Source: Nitrososphaerales archaeon TH526 (GTDB lineage: Archaea; Thermoproteota; Nitrososphaeria; Nitrososphaerales; Nitrososphaeraceae). From it: DNA of 14,333 bases. The notes under the pieces are model-generated. The model was not told the origin of the DNA and did not search any database. It saw nothing but the letters and a program-made list of their open reading frames with translations. A program made the translations under genes and the position numbers. The stretch spans positions 1-14,333 of the forward strand of contig JAATVR010000264.1 in assembly GCA_014523665.1 (NCBI GenBank). Direction: 5' to 3'. Shown one piece after another: positions 6,735 through 12,683 of the stretch; within the stretch, counting starts at the first letter, position 1, and the number at the start of each line of letters is the position of its first letter.

Positions 6735-7057
6735 ATGAAAAAGACTATACTTATGGGACTAATTGTGGGAGCCATTGCTACTGCAATGATTGCCTCCAAT
6801 GTAGCCCTGTAGCACAGGCGACCATACGAAAAAATTTGATGGGCTCTGAAACATCGGAAAACGCAAAAGACAAGTCATTCCCGGAAGGGAGTATGGGAGA
6901 TCATTCGAAGGCCGGTGGAGCCGCTGGAGAACCCCCTTATGATGGAGATAATAAGAAGGGACGTGATGGGTTAGCTAATGCCTTACCAGGCGATGGCCCT
7001 GATCACCCAAGCGAAGTAATAGCCGGCTTGTGTGGAGACGAAGGACAAAACTGTTGA
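6735..7057 (+). pseudogene. Secreted hydrophilic protein gene with a frameshift after the signal peptide
   Basis: ATG 6735 encodes MKKTILMGLIVGAIATAMIA followed by SNVAL, a typical signal peptide, then hits a TAG at 6810-6812. A second frame continues from about 6803 with PVAQATIRKNLMGSETSENA and a Gly-, Asp- and Pro-rich tail ending GLCGDEGQNC. Joining the two at about 6800-6812 with a one-base shift gives one exported ~107-residue protein, with Ala-x-Ala near the expected cleavage site. The nominal long frame from ATG 6698 would give an unnatural Cys-rich N-terminus and lies upstream of the TATA box. Family unknown. It is a pseudogene or a base-calling error in the G/C-rich GTAGCCCTGTAGCACAGG region. 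Confidence 0.55.
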
Positions 7058-7070
7058 GGCTAAAAACTTC

Positions 7071-7077
7071 TTTTTTT
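7071..7077 (+). terminator. T-tract terminator
   Basis: Seven T 14 bases after the stop at 7057 match the oligo-T signal that stops archaeal RNA polymerase. No hairpin is needed or seen. Confidence 0.45.
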
Positions 7078-7250
7078 GTGTACAGTACGTATTCATATGA
7101 ATCGTCGAACGAACACACAAAAGACTTGACTTAGACATTCTTCCGAGTGTTTCTCTGACAGAATGCGTTCTTCTAGGTCTGCAATAGGCCCTACAACTTC
7201 AATGATGACGGTTGCAGTATCTGCAGGGATATCTACTCATCTATTTTCGT

Positions 7251-7759
7251 CTAACCTAGGACGTGGACGTGAAAGAGGTTTCTTTGTATATATGATTCGC
7301 ATACTTCCTCGCTTGTTGGTTCTTCACATGCAAGCATAAAGCCATATTTATAGAGGCTACTTTACTTGTGGCAAGCGCCAGATCTTTCAAAGTCGTATGT
7401 GTCATTTTTCTGTCCTGCTTTATATCCATCCAGCATTCGCCCCTATTTGCATTCTCTAGGATATCATGATCAATTCTAACGTCTGAATATATCTTGATGT
7501 ACTCGCCATATCCTCCGTCGTCACATCCATATTTCCAGGATGCATTGTATTGGTCTCCAGGAATCTCGTTACATTCTTCTGCCCTTTCTCTATCATATAC
7601 TCCTGCAAAGCCTGCGTCGTATCCATCAACCCAACATTCTGTAGCACCTTCTATGTCTTGAAAGGCCTCATCATAATCTAGCCTAGGTCCTCTAGCATAA
7701 ACATATGGAGTAAGTAGAAGCAAAAATATAGGGATTGAAAAAGTTCCTCCATTTATCAT
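7251..7759 (-). pseudogene. Secreted protein with two CW-x-DGY Cys domains, second copy broken
   Basis: ATG 7759 gives a signal peptide (IPIFLLLLTPYVYARG) and domain 1: CWVDGYDAGFAGVYDRERAEE (C42), then C63 and WKYGC (C79). At residue C109 the nominal frame reads CWMDIKQDRK, but from about 7430 the neighbouring frame reads DGYKAGQKNDTYDFERSGAC and, after an in-frame TAA at 7362-7364, SSLYKYGFMLACEEPTSEE and a TAG at 7251-7253. This is a second copy of the same domain: CWxDGYxAG, YDxER, C, YKYG. The gene was therefore a two-domain exported protein now damaged by one frameshift and one stop; the nominal frame ends at 7256. Domain function is unknown; the Asp-rich start may bind metal. It starts two bases after the 7762-8142 ORF, so they form an operon. 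Confidence 0.65.
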
Positions 7760-7761
7760 CT

Positions 7762-8142
7762 TTACTTTCTTCCTGTAGTTTCGGTGGTAGTGTTTGTTTT
7801 ATTAAGAATCCTCTTTTGACACTCTGCCATTTCCTCATTTTCTTCCATCCCACTACTAGGCTTGATTATTCCACATTCATCAATCATTTGACCCACTGTG
7901 TTATTCTCTTCGGCCCGGTCAGGTATGCCTAGCATTAGTGATTTTGAGTCTAGAACCTGATCCGCCAATGATTCATTTGTATTGTCCCTAATCATACTGC
8001 CATTTCCGCTTGAAATATTTTCTATAAGTGACTGACCATATACCCCTTGTTTCAACTGCAATCCTAAGAGGAACGTCACGCCAACAAATCCAATGATAAG
8101 ATAGCCTGTCCTATTCAATTCTCCAGTTCTCCAAGAATGCAC
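7762..8142 (-). CDS. Exported/membrane-anchored hypothetical protein rich in N-glycosylation sites
   Basis: The 126-residue frame begins with GTG 8142. Residues 13-31 (GYLIIGFVGVTFLLGLQLK) form a signal peptide or anchor. The rest is polar with at least five Asn-x-Ser/Thr sites (N42, N47, N56, N80, N114) and two Cys (C90, C108) that could pair outside the cell. The start is doubtful: the only good TATA box (AGTATACTT, about 8202-8210) points to ATG 8173, which encodes MGKPFLIPLVSAFLENWRIE in another frame and stops at 8111-8113. Either that is a leader peptide or the gene has a frameshift at 8113-8142. The next gene follows after two bases. Family not recognised. Confidence 0.55.
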   Translation of the reverse strand: MHSWRTGELNRTGYLIIGFVGVTFLLGLQLKQGVYGQSLIENISSGNGSMIRDNTNESLADQVLDSKSLMLGIPDRAEENNTVGQMIDECGIIKPSSGMEENEEMAECQKRILNKTNTTTETTGRK

Positions 8143-8201
8143 TTACTAATGGTATCAAAAATGGCTTTCCCATTGTGGTCTTTGATTTGATTCTACTGTT
8201 A

Positions 8202-8210
8202 AGTATACTT
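8202..8210 (-). promoter_or_regulatory. TATA box of the two-gene secreted-protein operon
   Basis: Minus-strand AAGTATACTT lies about 29-37 bases before the ATG at 8173 and about 60 before the GTG at 8142. Confidence 0.4.
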
Positions 8211-8342
8211 TTAGACCTTTGCCCTCAAATGCATTGACTAGATTGTATTTGATTAGGAGCATAGCAGTTTTGGCGCTAGAAGTAATGAAAATGATAGTGA
8301 GATGGTCGAAACAGGGCGCTTCAACTAATTTTGCGCTTTCTG

Positions 8343-8807
8343 CTATCGAAGGTTCCCAATGATTTGATCCCGAATATCACTACTGCGGGCTGGAAGTGTT
8401 GATAATAATTCTAGGACCTGATTCCGCCTATCAACTAGATCTTGAAGGGCAATAACTTGTAATTGAATTTGTGAATTTCTCTGTTCAATTTCTTCTGGGG
8501 ATAGTGTTGCTAATTCTTGTGGAGTCAGTTGTAATGCGTTTATTTCTGATATTTTTTGTGCAATGGCCTCGTTCACTTGCTGACCTCGATTTTGATTTAT
8601 GATAAGTTGTGCTTGTGATATTTCTGATAATCCTGGCATTCCTCCTTGTTGTGCTTGTGATTGAAGTAGTGTTACTAATTCTTGTGGAGTCAATCCTTGT
8701 GGAATAGTCAAACCTTGTGTCCCTGCTGGTTCAGTTGTATCTGCTGGTTCAGTTGTATCTGCTGGTTCAGTTGTATCATAAAATGAAGCAGACCGGTGAA
8801 TACACAT
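8343..8807 (-). CDS. Gln-rich helical protein, 5' end probably lost or rearranged
   Basis: The 154-residue frame contains three tandem DTTEPA units near the N-terminus and two LTPQEL(V/A)TL segments, mirrored in DNA by an 18-base direct repeat (CTAATTCTTGTGGAGTCA, plus-strand reading). The remainder is Gln-, Glu- and Leu-rich helix with no Cys or membrane segment. The first ~10 residues (MCIHRSASFY) look unnatural and are coded by DNA that is also the start of the plus-strand gene at 8783. No TATA box is at the right place. The true start, perhaps with a signal peptide, was probably removed by a rearrangement near 8777. Family unknown; a surface or secreted protein is a guess. Confidence 0.5.
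   Translation of the reverse strand: MCIHRSASFYDTTEPADTTEPADTTEPAGTQGLTIPQGLTPQELVTLLQSQAQQGGMPGLSEISQAQLIINQNRGQQVNEAIAQKISEINALQLTPQELATLSPEEIEQRNSQIQLQVIALQDLVDRRNQVLELLSTLPARSSDIRDQIIGNLR
8723..8776. repeat. 18-bp tandem repeat, three copies
   Basis: Plus-strand unit GCTGGTTCAGTTGTATCT occurs three times, the last differing only in its final base. On the minus strand it encodes Asp-Thr-Thr-Glu-Pro-Ala three times. Copy number is likely to vary by slippage. The repeat ends exactly where the neighbouring plus-strand gene begins. Confidence 0.85.
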
Positions 8808-9547
8808 TAGAAATCAGCCAAGCTCGAATACATCAAAGCGCCGCTGAGAGAATCGTAATGGAACAAGTAGTTGAAGATACAAAGTCAAAACACCATGAAG
8901 TAATAATTAGTGGATCACTGTTGATATTTGTTCCGAAATGGTCTACAACTATTCAATTTAAAGATTGTCGCTACACTAGACAAGCAATGGCAGCTTCAAA
9001 AACAATTTTGCTTGACGAGATAGAATTCTGCTCTAGAGACTATTTATCATCTTCTTTACTACGTAAACCCGAAGTACGAAAGACATTCGCTGTATGCGAT
9101 GATTGTGGCATGGTGCTATGTAGAAAACATATCTTAGTAGTGGACGAGCGTTATGTATGCAGTGAGAATACTAAACCTGTAAAGTCAATCGGAGCAGCTA
9201 ACAAGAATAGTAGATTTAACATTTTCACATCTAAAGTAAAATCTGTAAAAGCATCGTCTCTATACAATAGCGAGAAATTCTCGGGTATTGGTTCAAGAAT
9301 TTTCTCTGATCAAAGAGTTATAAGAAACGCAACTTCAAGGTCGTTGAGTCCGGCAAGTAGCGACGGTAAATCGCCATCGACTCAAATGAAGAGCGATACA
9401 AGATATTCTATTTTTAGCCTAGACCCGTCTGCATCAAGCAATGATCTTCATAAAACACAAGAAACTATTAATCGTGAAGATTACGAAGCGAGCCCAGCAA
9501 AAAAGATTACAAAATATACTTCAGATGGAAAACCCCTAAAGTCTTAA
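8783..9547 (+). CDS. Zinc-binding (Cys/His cluster) protein with Ser-rich tail, function unknown
   Basis: From ATG 8783 the frame gives 254 residues. A mixed domain at 1-80 (SQARIHQSAAERIVMEQVVE) includes a basic hydrophobic strand, SGSLLIFVPKWSTTIQF. A Cys/His cluster follows: C83, C105-x2-C108, C113-x2-H116, C126 (AVCDDCGMVLCRKH), like a treble-clef or B-box-type zinc site. The last ~120 residues are Ser-, Lys- and Asn-rich and probably disordered. An earlier in-frame start at 8717 would translate the 18-bp tandem repeats into LLVQLY units and is not credible. No TATA box or ribosome-binding site precedes 8783, so the natural 5' region may be missing. A role in nucleic-acid or protein binding is a guess. 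Confidence 0.6.
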   Translation: MKQTGEYTLEISQARIHQSAAERIVMEQVVEDTKSKHHEVIISGSLLIFVPKWSTTIQFKDCRYTRQAMAASKTILLDEIEFCSRDYLSSSLLRKPEVRKTFAVCDDCGMVLCRKHILVVDERYVCSENTKPVKSIGAANKNSRFNIFTSKVKSVKASSLYNSEKFSGIGSRIFSDQRVIRNATSRSLSPASSDGKSPSTQMKSDTRYSIFSLDPSASSNDLHKTQETINREDYEASPAKKITKYTSDGKPLKS

Positions 9548-9620
9548 AGCGCTTGTGAGTGAAAGAAGTGCATAGAACCATTAATTCTAGTAATTTTCAT
9601 TTTGAACGAAGAAAATGTCA

Positions 9621-9660
9621 AACACTTAAATGAACAGTGTAACACTTAATTGAACAGTGT
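9621..9660. repeat. Tandem 20-bp partial palindromes (operator-like)
   Basis: AACACTTAAATGAACAGTGT is followed directly by AACACTTAATTGAACAGTGT (one difference). Each unit has inverted arms ACACT and AGTGT around ten bases. Further TGAAC copies occur at 9603, 9661 and 9673. The layout, two sites on the same helix face about two turns apart, is what cooperative regulator binding uses. No gene start lies close on either strand. Confidence 0.6.
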
Positions 9661-9906
9661 TGAACGGCTTACTGAACGACCCAATAAGGCAAATTCAATG
9701 GTTTAATCATGTAGTTCAGAACTCACATTAAAGCCACCATTCTTCTCATCTTCGAATCTAAAATTTCTACAATTTGTTAGAAATCTCTAGAAGCCGGGTG
9801 TATTGCTTGCGGAGACTGTGTTATTGTCTATGGGGTTGATTGCGTCGGTGGCGGTGGTATACCCGTTTAAAATATCGATGACTCAATTCTGCAAAGTTGC
9901 CATTCT
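9661..9906. other. Gene-free stretch
   Basis: No supported ORF is present; frames on both strands are short and lack promoter or ribosome-binding sites. TGAAC remnants at the left are described with the palindromes. Confidence 0.5.
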
Positions 9907-9916
9907 CTATATATAG
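9907..9916 (+). promoter_or_regulatory. TATA box that could drive the repeat-unit transcript
   Basis: CTATATATAG is a strong, symmetrical TATA-like sequence with no ORF at the expected distance on either strand. On the plus strand it would start an RNA near 9935-9940 that runs through the repeat units at 10008-10490. Confidence 0.4.
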
Positions 9917-10007
9917 AATTATTTTTGAAAGTCCCACAGAAACGGCTTGCTGGAAAAATGGAAAAGAGAAAAATTTCGGTGAAATAGAGACCGGTCGAAA
10001 GCTGTGC

Positions 10008-10203
10008 ATGCTTTCTGGGCCAAGATCCGATGACCCCCTCCCATTTATTGAAGTGGGAAGTAGTCATATCTTCACTCGCTAGTTGCTAGCGGTGATATCA
10101 GAAAATATTTCATGGAATTATTCATAATTGATTTCTAGAGTGGCTTGTGGTTTCAGTTTTTCAAGGGGGGGTGGGTATTATTCATAGCGAGAACTTGCTG
10201 AAA
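10008..10203 (+). repeat. Noncoding repeat unit A (candidate structured RNA)
   Basis: The unit starts ATGCTTTCTG, then has a C-rich GACCCCCTCCCATTTATT, a hairpin with stem CGCTAG/CTAGCG and loop TTG (10077-10091), the conserved GGTGATATCAG and CATTTCATGG-like block, then GGTTTCAG, TTTCAA, G7 (10165-10171) and ends near GAACTTGCTG. A local TCCCA/TGGGA pair flanks the C-rich block. No ORF with a credible start crosses it. The hairpin arms extend as TCAC(T)CGCTAG with CTAGCGGTGA. See unit B for the matching copy. Confidence 0.65.
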
Positions 10204-10433
10204 ATGCTTTCTGCCAAGAGTCGACAACCCCCCCACATTTATAACATGTCTTCACTCTCGCTCTTGACTCGCTCGCTCGCTAGTTACTAGCGGTGATATC
10301 AGTAAACATTTCATGGGAATATTATCTCCAGTGCACGCATACCGATTCTTTAATTAATTCTATGATGACGTGCTATTGAGTGGTTTCAGTCTTTCAAGGG
10401 GGGGTGTGAATAGGTCGTAACAAGAACTTGCTA
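10204..10433 (+). repeat. Noncoding repeat unit B (candidate structured RNA)
   Basis: The order of blocks is the same as in unit A: ATGCTTTCTG, CCAAGA-like block, C7 (10228-10234) with CACATTTATA, TCTTCACTC, hairpin CGCTAG-TTA-CTAGCG (10278-10292), GGTGATATCAG, CATTTCATGG, GAGTGGTTTCAG, TTTCAA, G7 (10398-10404) and AAGAACTTGCT. From the hairpin through CATTTCATGG 37 of 40 bases match unit A, while the segment between hairpin and G-tract differs in length and sequence. The loop changes from TTG to TTA while the stem is kept. Confidence 0.65.
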
Positions 10434-10480
10434 TGGAGCGGTTGCGGCTACTCTATGTGGAGTTCGAACACTAGGCCATG

Positions 10481-10509
10481 AAGCTTTCTGTCTCAATCCC
10501 ATTTATCCC
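10481..10509 (+). repeat. Truncated third unit C
   Basis: AGCTTTCTG followed by CCCATTTAT repeats the first blocks of units A and B, but no hairpin or G-tract follows. Either the array is truncated here or this is a diverged remnant. Confidence 0.35.
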
Positions 10510-10555
10510 GTTGGTGAACAGATTAATGTGTTAAGTTTTGTCATTATAATTTGTT

Positions 10556-10646
10556 TCGTGCAGCCTGGTAGAGCGACCGGCTCATAACCGGTCGGCCTCG
10601 GGCCTTGAATTGCGTCAAATTTGGTTCAAACCCCCTTGGGCCCTCA
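10556..10646 (+). pseudogene. Damaged tRNA-Met-like (CAT anticodon) sequence
   Basis: The D-arm sequence GCAGCCTGGTAGAGC is present, followed by a perfect anticodon arm: ACCGG, loop CTCATAA (anticodon CAT), CCGGT at 10576-10592. The variable region then runs into GGCCTCGGG, 22 unexplained bases, and a T-loop TTCAAAC at 10625-10631 followed by CCCCTTGGGCCCT. The 3' acceptor-like GGGCCC has no partner: the bases before the D-arm read TTGTTTC. The D-stem also has a mismatch. It therefore looks like a tRNA-Met (the CAGCCTGGTA loop is typical of initiator tRNA) that lost its 5' acceptor strand, perhaps at an integration or rearrangement point. An unusual intron before the T-loop would repair the T-stem but not the acceptor. 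Confidence 0.5.
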
Positions 10647-10874
10647 ATCTTGTCTCTTTATTTAGGCTCCACTGCAATGTCTCGAGCATTCTTAATCAAG
10701 AAGCTCGTAGTTATATAGAATGAGTCTAAAATAATCTAGTACCTAGTGACACGAAAAGTGTAATGTCAACTGGAGTCTGTCTGGCCGATGTGTAGCTTGT
10801 TCTAATCAAATGATAATGACTCGACAACACTTATGATAATCGTATAGTTTGAATTTATAGGGCTTTAAACTTTC
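10647..10874. other. Intergenic stretch before the SufR-like gene
   Basis: No ORF or repeat that I can support. It holds only the far-upstream region of the regulator's promoter. Confidence 0.5.
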
Positions 10875-10895
10875 TAAACCAGATGGTTTATAAAT
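10875..10895 (+). promoter_or_regulatory. Operator plus TATA box of the SufR-like gene
   Basis: TAAACC-AGAT-GGTTTA (10875-10890) is a perfect 6-bp inverted repeat whose right arm overlaps the TATA box TTTATAAAT (10887-10895). A bound regulator would block TATA-binding protein, so repression, probably autoregulation, is expected. The same TAAACC to TTTATAAAT spacing is found at 11678-11698. Confidence 0.65.
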
Positions 10896-10926
10896 TAGTG
10901 TTACTGATTACATATATTTACAAATA

Positions 10927-11601
10927 ATGTCAAACACACGTAATCTAAAAAGTATTGCAGATGGATTCAGTGCACCAAAGAAAAAGCTGTTGTATTATCT
11001 TAAAGTCATGCACCAAGCAGGGCTTGAGGATCTGGCTGCAGTAATGAAGATTTCAAGAATGGCAGTCCACAAGCATCTCTCGTCATTGCAGCAAAGGGGA
11101 CTAGTAGAAGCGATTGAAAATAGAGGACGTGTGGGCCGACCAAAAATGATTTACCGGCTGACAAGTCAAAGTAAGACAGTTTTCCCAAAATCGTATAGTG
11201 CAATAGCAACACAAGCACTAGATTTCATCGAAAGAAATATGGGTAAGGAAGGCGTTGAAAAGGTTCTGCGAGAGCGTCAGAGTGAACTCTTCGATCAATA
11301 CTATAAGCGCCTTAAGGATTTGGATTTTGACAGACAGGTTAAGGAATTAGCAAGAATTCGAGACGAGGAAGGGTATATGGCTGAGTCAAAGAAGGAGTCA
11401 AGGGGCGGCAGAAAGCATGTCTTGCTGGAGTATAATTGTCCGATTATACAGATCGCTGAAAAACATTGGGAAGCATGCTCAATCGAAACTGAATTATTTG
11501 AAAAACTTCTTAACGCAGAAATCGAGACAACTCATAGAGCCGCCAAGGGCGATGCAGTATGCAAGTTTATGATAAAAGAAAGGAAAGAAGGTTATCTATA
11601 G
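10927..11601 (+). CDS. SufR-like winged-helix transcription regulator with Fe-S cysteines
   Basis: The 224 residues begin with a winged helix-turn-helix (about 15-80: AAVMKISRMAVHKHLSSLQQ, wing GRVGRPKMIYRLT), the DeoR/ArsR-like DNA-binding domain of SufR proteins. A helical middle follows, then a C-terminal ligand domain with C171, C184 and C212. The 13- and 28-residue separations are those of the Fe-S-ligating cysteines of SufR, which in bacteria represses the suf Fe-S assembly operon while its cluster is intact. The context NCPI and the helix between C171 and C184 also fit. An inverted repeat overlaps its own TATA box, and the same motif precedes the flavoprotein gene downstream. Targets in this organism are inferred. 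No suf gene is visible in the window. Confidence 0.8.
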   Translation: MSNTRNLKSIADGFSAPKKKLLYYLKVMHQAGLEDLAAVMKISRMAVHKHLSSLQQRGLVEAIENRGRVGRPKMIYRLTSQSKTVFPKSYSAIATQALDFIERNMGKEGVEKVLRERQSELFDQYYKRLKDLDFDRQVKELARIRDEEGYMAESKKESRGGRKHVLLEYNCPIIQIAEKHWEACSIETELFEKLLNAEIETTHRAAKGDAVCKFMIKERKEGYL

Positions 11602-11677
11602 AAATGCTCCACTGGAATAAACTAAAATGACACTCGAATATATGCGGACCCACCATTCTATTGATTTGTATAGTTTG

Positions 11678-11698
11678 TAAACCATGTTATTTATAAAT
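11678..11698 (+). promoter_or_regulatory. Shared operator-like motif plus TATA box of the flavoprotein gene
   Basis: TAAACC (11678-11683) stands exactly 12 bases before TTTATAAAT (11690-11698), as in the SufR-like gene. The right arm of the inverted repeat is degenerate here. The TATA box ends 24 bases before ATG 11722, which fixes that start. Confidence 0.6.
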
Positions 11699-11721
11699 AG
11701 GCAATTTCAATTATATATGTT

Positions 11722-12435
11722 ATGATTAATATCATTAAATCTCAAATTCAACCTTTAAAACTAAGTCAAAGTGACAATCAAGCAAAAATGCATCAAGGCG
11801 ATATTGTGAATGTTTTAGGTGTTGCCGGCAGTATGCGAAAAGGATCCTTCAGTACACACACACTAAAATTGGTGCTAGAGGAAGCAAAAAAATATGGATC
11901 TGACTCCCGAGTTCTCGAATTACGTGAAGTAAGGTTGCCTATATACGATCCAAGTGGATCTGTGTCAGAAGAATTGTATCGAGATGTTAATGGTAATCGC
12001 GAAAATGTTCTAGATACAGTTACAACGGCCATCAAATGGGCTGATGCATTTGTCTTGGCTTCTCCAGATTATCATGGATCTATGTCTGGTGCAATGAAAA
12101 ACTTTCTCGACTATTTCTGGGAAGAATTTGCAGGGAAAACCTTTGGATATATTATAGCATCTCATGAAAAAGGATTAACCGTTGCAGATCAAATGCGTAC
12201 TTCTGTTCGTCAATGTTACGGGTGGAGTATGCCCTATAATGTATCGATTAATGGAGCAGATGACTTTGATTCCTCAGGAAATCCAATTAATTCTACACTA
12301 GCTAATAGAATAAAGATGCTTGCACGTGACTTGGTCACATACGGAACTCTAATTAGAAGGCAATTTTTGCAGGATGTCATGACCAAAGAAGTATCACATA
12401 GCTATGCTTCTCGTTATCGGGAATATTATAACTAA
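11722..12435 (+). CDS. NADPH-dependent FMN reductase-like flavoprotein
   Basis: This flavodoxin-fold family uses NAD(P)H to reduce FMN, quinones, azo dyes or metal ions. In the 237 residues, VNVLGVAGSMRKGSFSTHTL at 29-48 has the phosphate-binding loop for FMN (GSMRKGSFS), LPIYDPSG is at 72-79 and ASPDYHGSMSGAMKNFLDYF at 113-132 is the second flavin-contacting segment. Length is slightly above the usual ~180 because of about 25 extra N-terminal residues; ATG 11788 (MHQGDIVNVL) is the alternative, but the TATA box favours 11722. The promoter shares the SufR-like operator, so a role under Fe-S or oxidative stress, for example supplying reduced flavin, is plausible. Substrate is not readable. Confidence 0.85.
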   Translation: MINIIKSQIQPLKLSQSDNQAKMHQGDIVNVLGVAGSMRKGSFSTHTLKLVLEEAKKYGSDSRVLELREVRLPIYDPSGSVSEELYRDVNGNRENVLDTVTTAIKWADAFVLASPDYHGSMSGAMKNFLDYFWEEFAGKTFGYIIASHEKGLTVADQMRTSVRQCYGWSMPYNVSINGADDFDSSGNPINSTLANRIKMLARDLVTYGTLIRRQFLQDVMTKEVSHSYASRYREYYN

Positions 12436-12683
12436 TACCTTGTGATACTATCCTTCCCTCGTGCCTTAAGAAGGTGAGTCAATCCTTCCCACCTGGAATG
12501 TACTTTATGGGATAGCTATCTTTTGGTTAATATTCAGCTATCGATTTCCTATTTTAAGCGATTTTTAATGGACGCTGCGCAACGCAGCGCATCTCTGCAA
12601 AAGGCGATAGAAGAGTGGTACGTACTATATGTATAACATATTGAACGGTAAGAACAATGTAGAAGAAGAAATTGTCTGATAAG
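12436..12683. other. Gene-free stretch after the flavoprotein gene
   Basis: Contains two ATCCTTCCC direct repeats (about 12449 and 12481), an AGGTG...CACCT pair and the strong hairpin at 12573-12589. No credible ORF; the minus-strand frame at 12549-12779 lacks a promoter and any domain. Confidence 0.4.
12573..12589. other. Strong 7-bp hairpin
   Basis: CGCTGCG-CAA-CGCAGCG is a perfect G+C-rich stem in AT-rich surroundings. Only a short T run precedes it and none follows, so it is not a bacterial-type terminator. It may be an operator or part of a small RNA. Confidence 0.5.

Noticed and set aside
6698..6812. ORF start at ATG 6698 with a Cys-rich N-terminus (CGSHCYCNDCLQC).
   Set aside because: The TATA box lies inside it and the other frame from ATG 6735 encodes a clean signal peptide; the Cys-rich stretch is an out-of-frame reading of that signal peptide.
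7202..7339. Plus-strand 45-codon ORF beginning MMTVAVSAGISTHLFSS.
   Set aside because: It overlaps the 3' end of the minus-strand two-domain gene once that is repaired, and lacks a promoter.
704..7364. In-frame TAA codons at 704, 4417 and 7362 might mean that TAA is read as an amino acid.
   Set aside because: Intact genes in the window (for example those ending at 1289, 6594, 9547 and 12435) use TAA as their stop; broken genes explain it better.
8717..8782. N-terminal extension of the zinc protein with LLVQLY repeats.
   Set aside because: It is only the antisense reading of the 18-bp tandem repeat coding for DTTEPA; ATG 8783 is the sensible start.
10008..10509. The repeat array as a CRISPR.
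   Set aside because: Repeat units are ~200 bases with internal spacer variation, not 25-40-base repeats with equal spacers; no cas gene is present.
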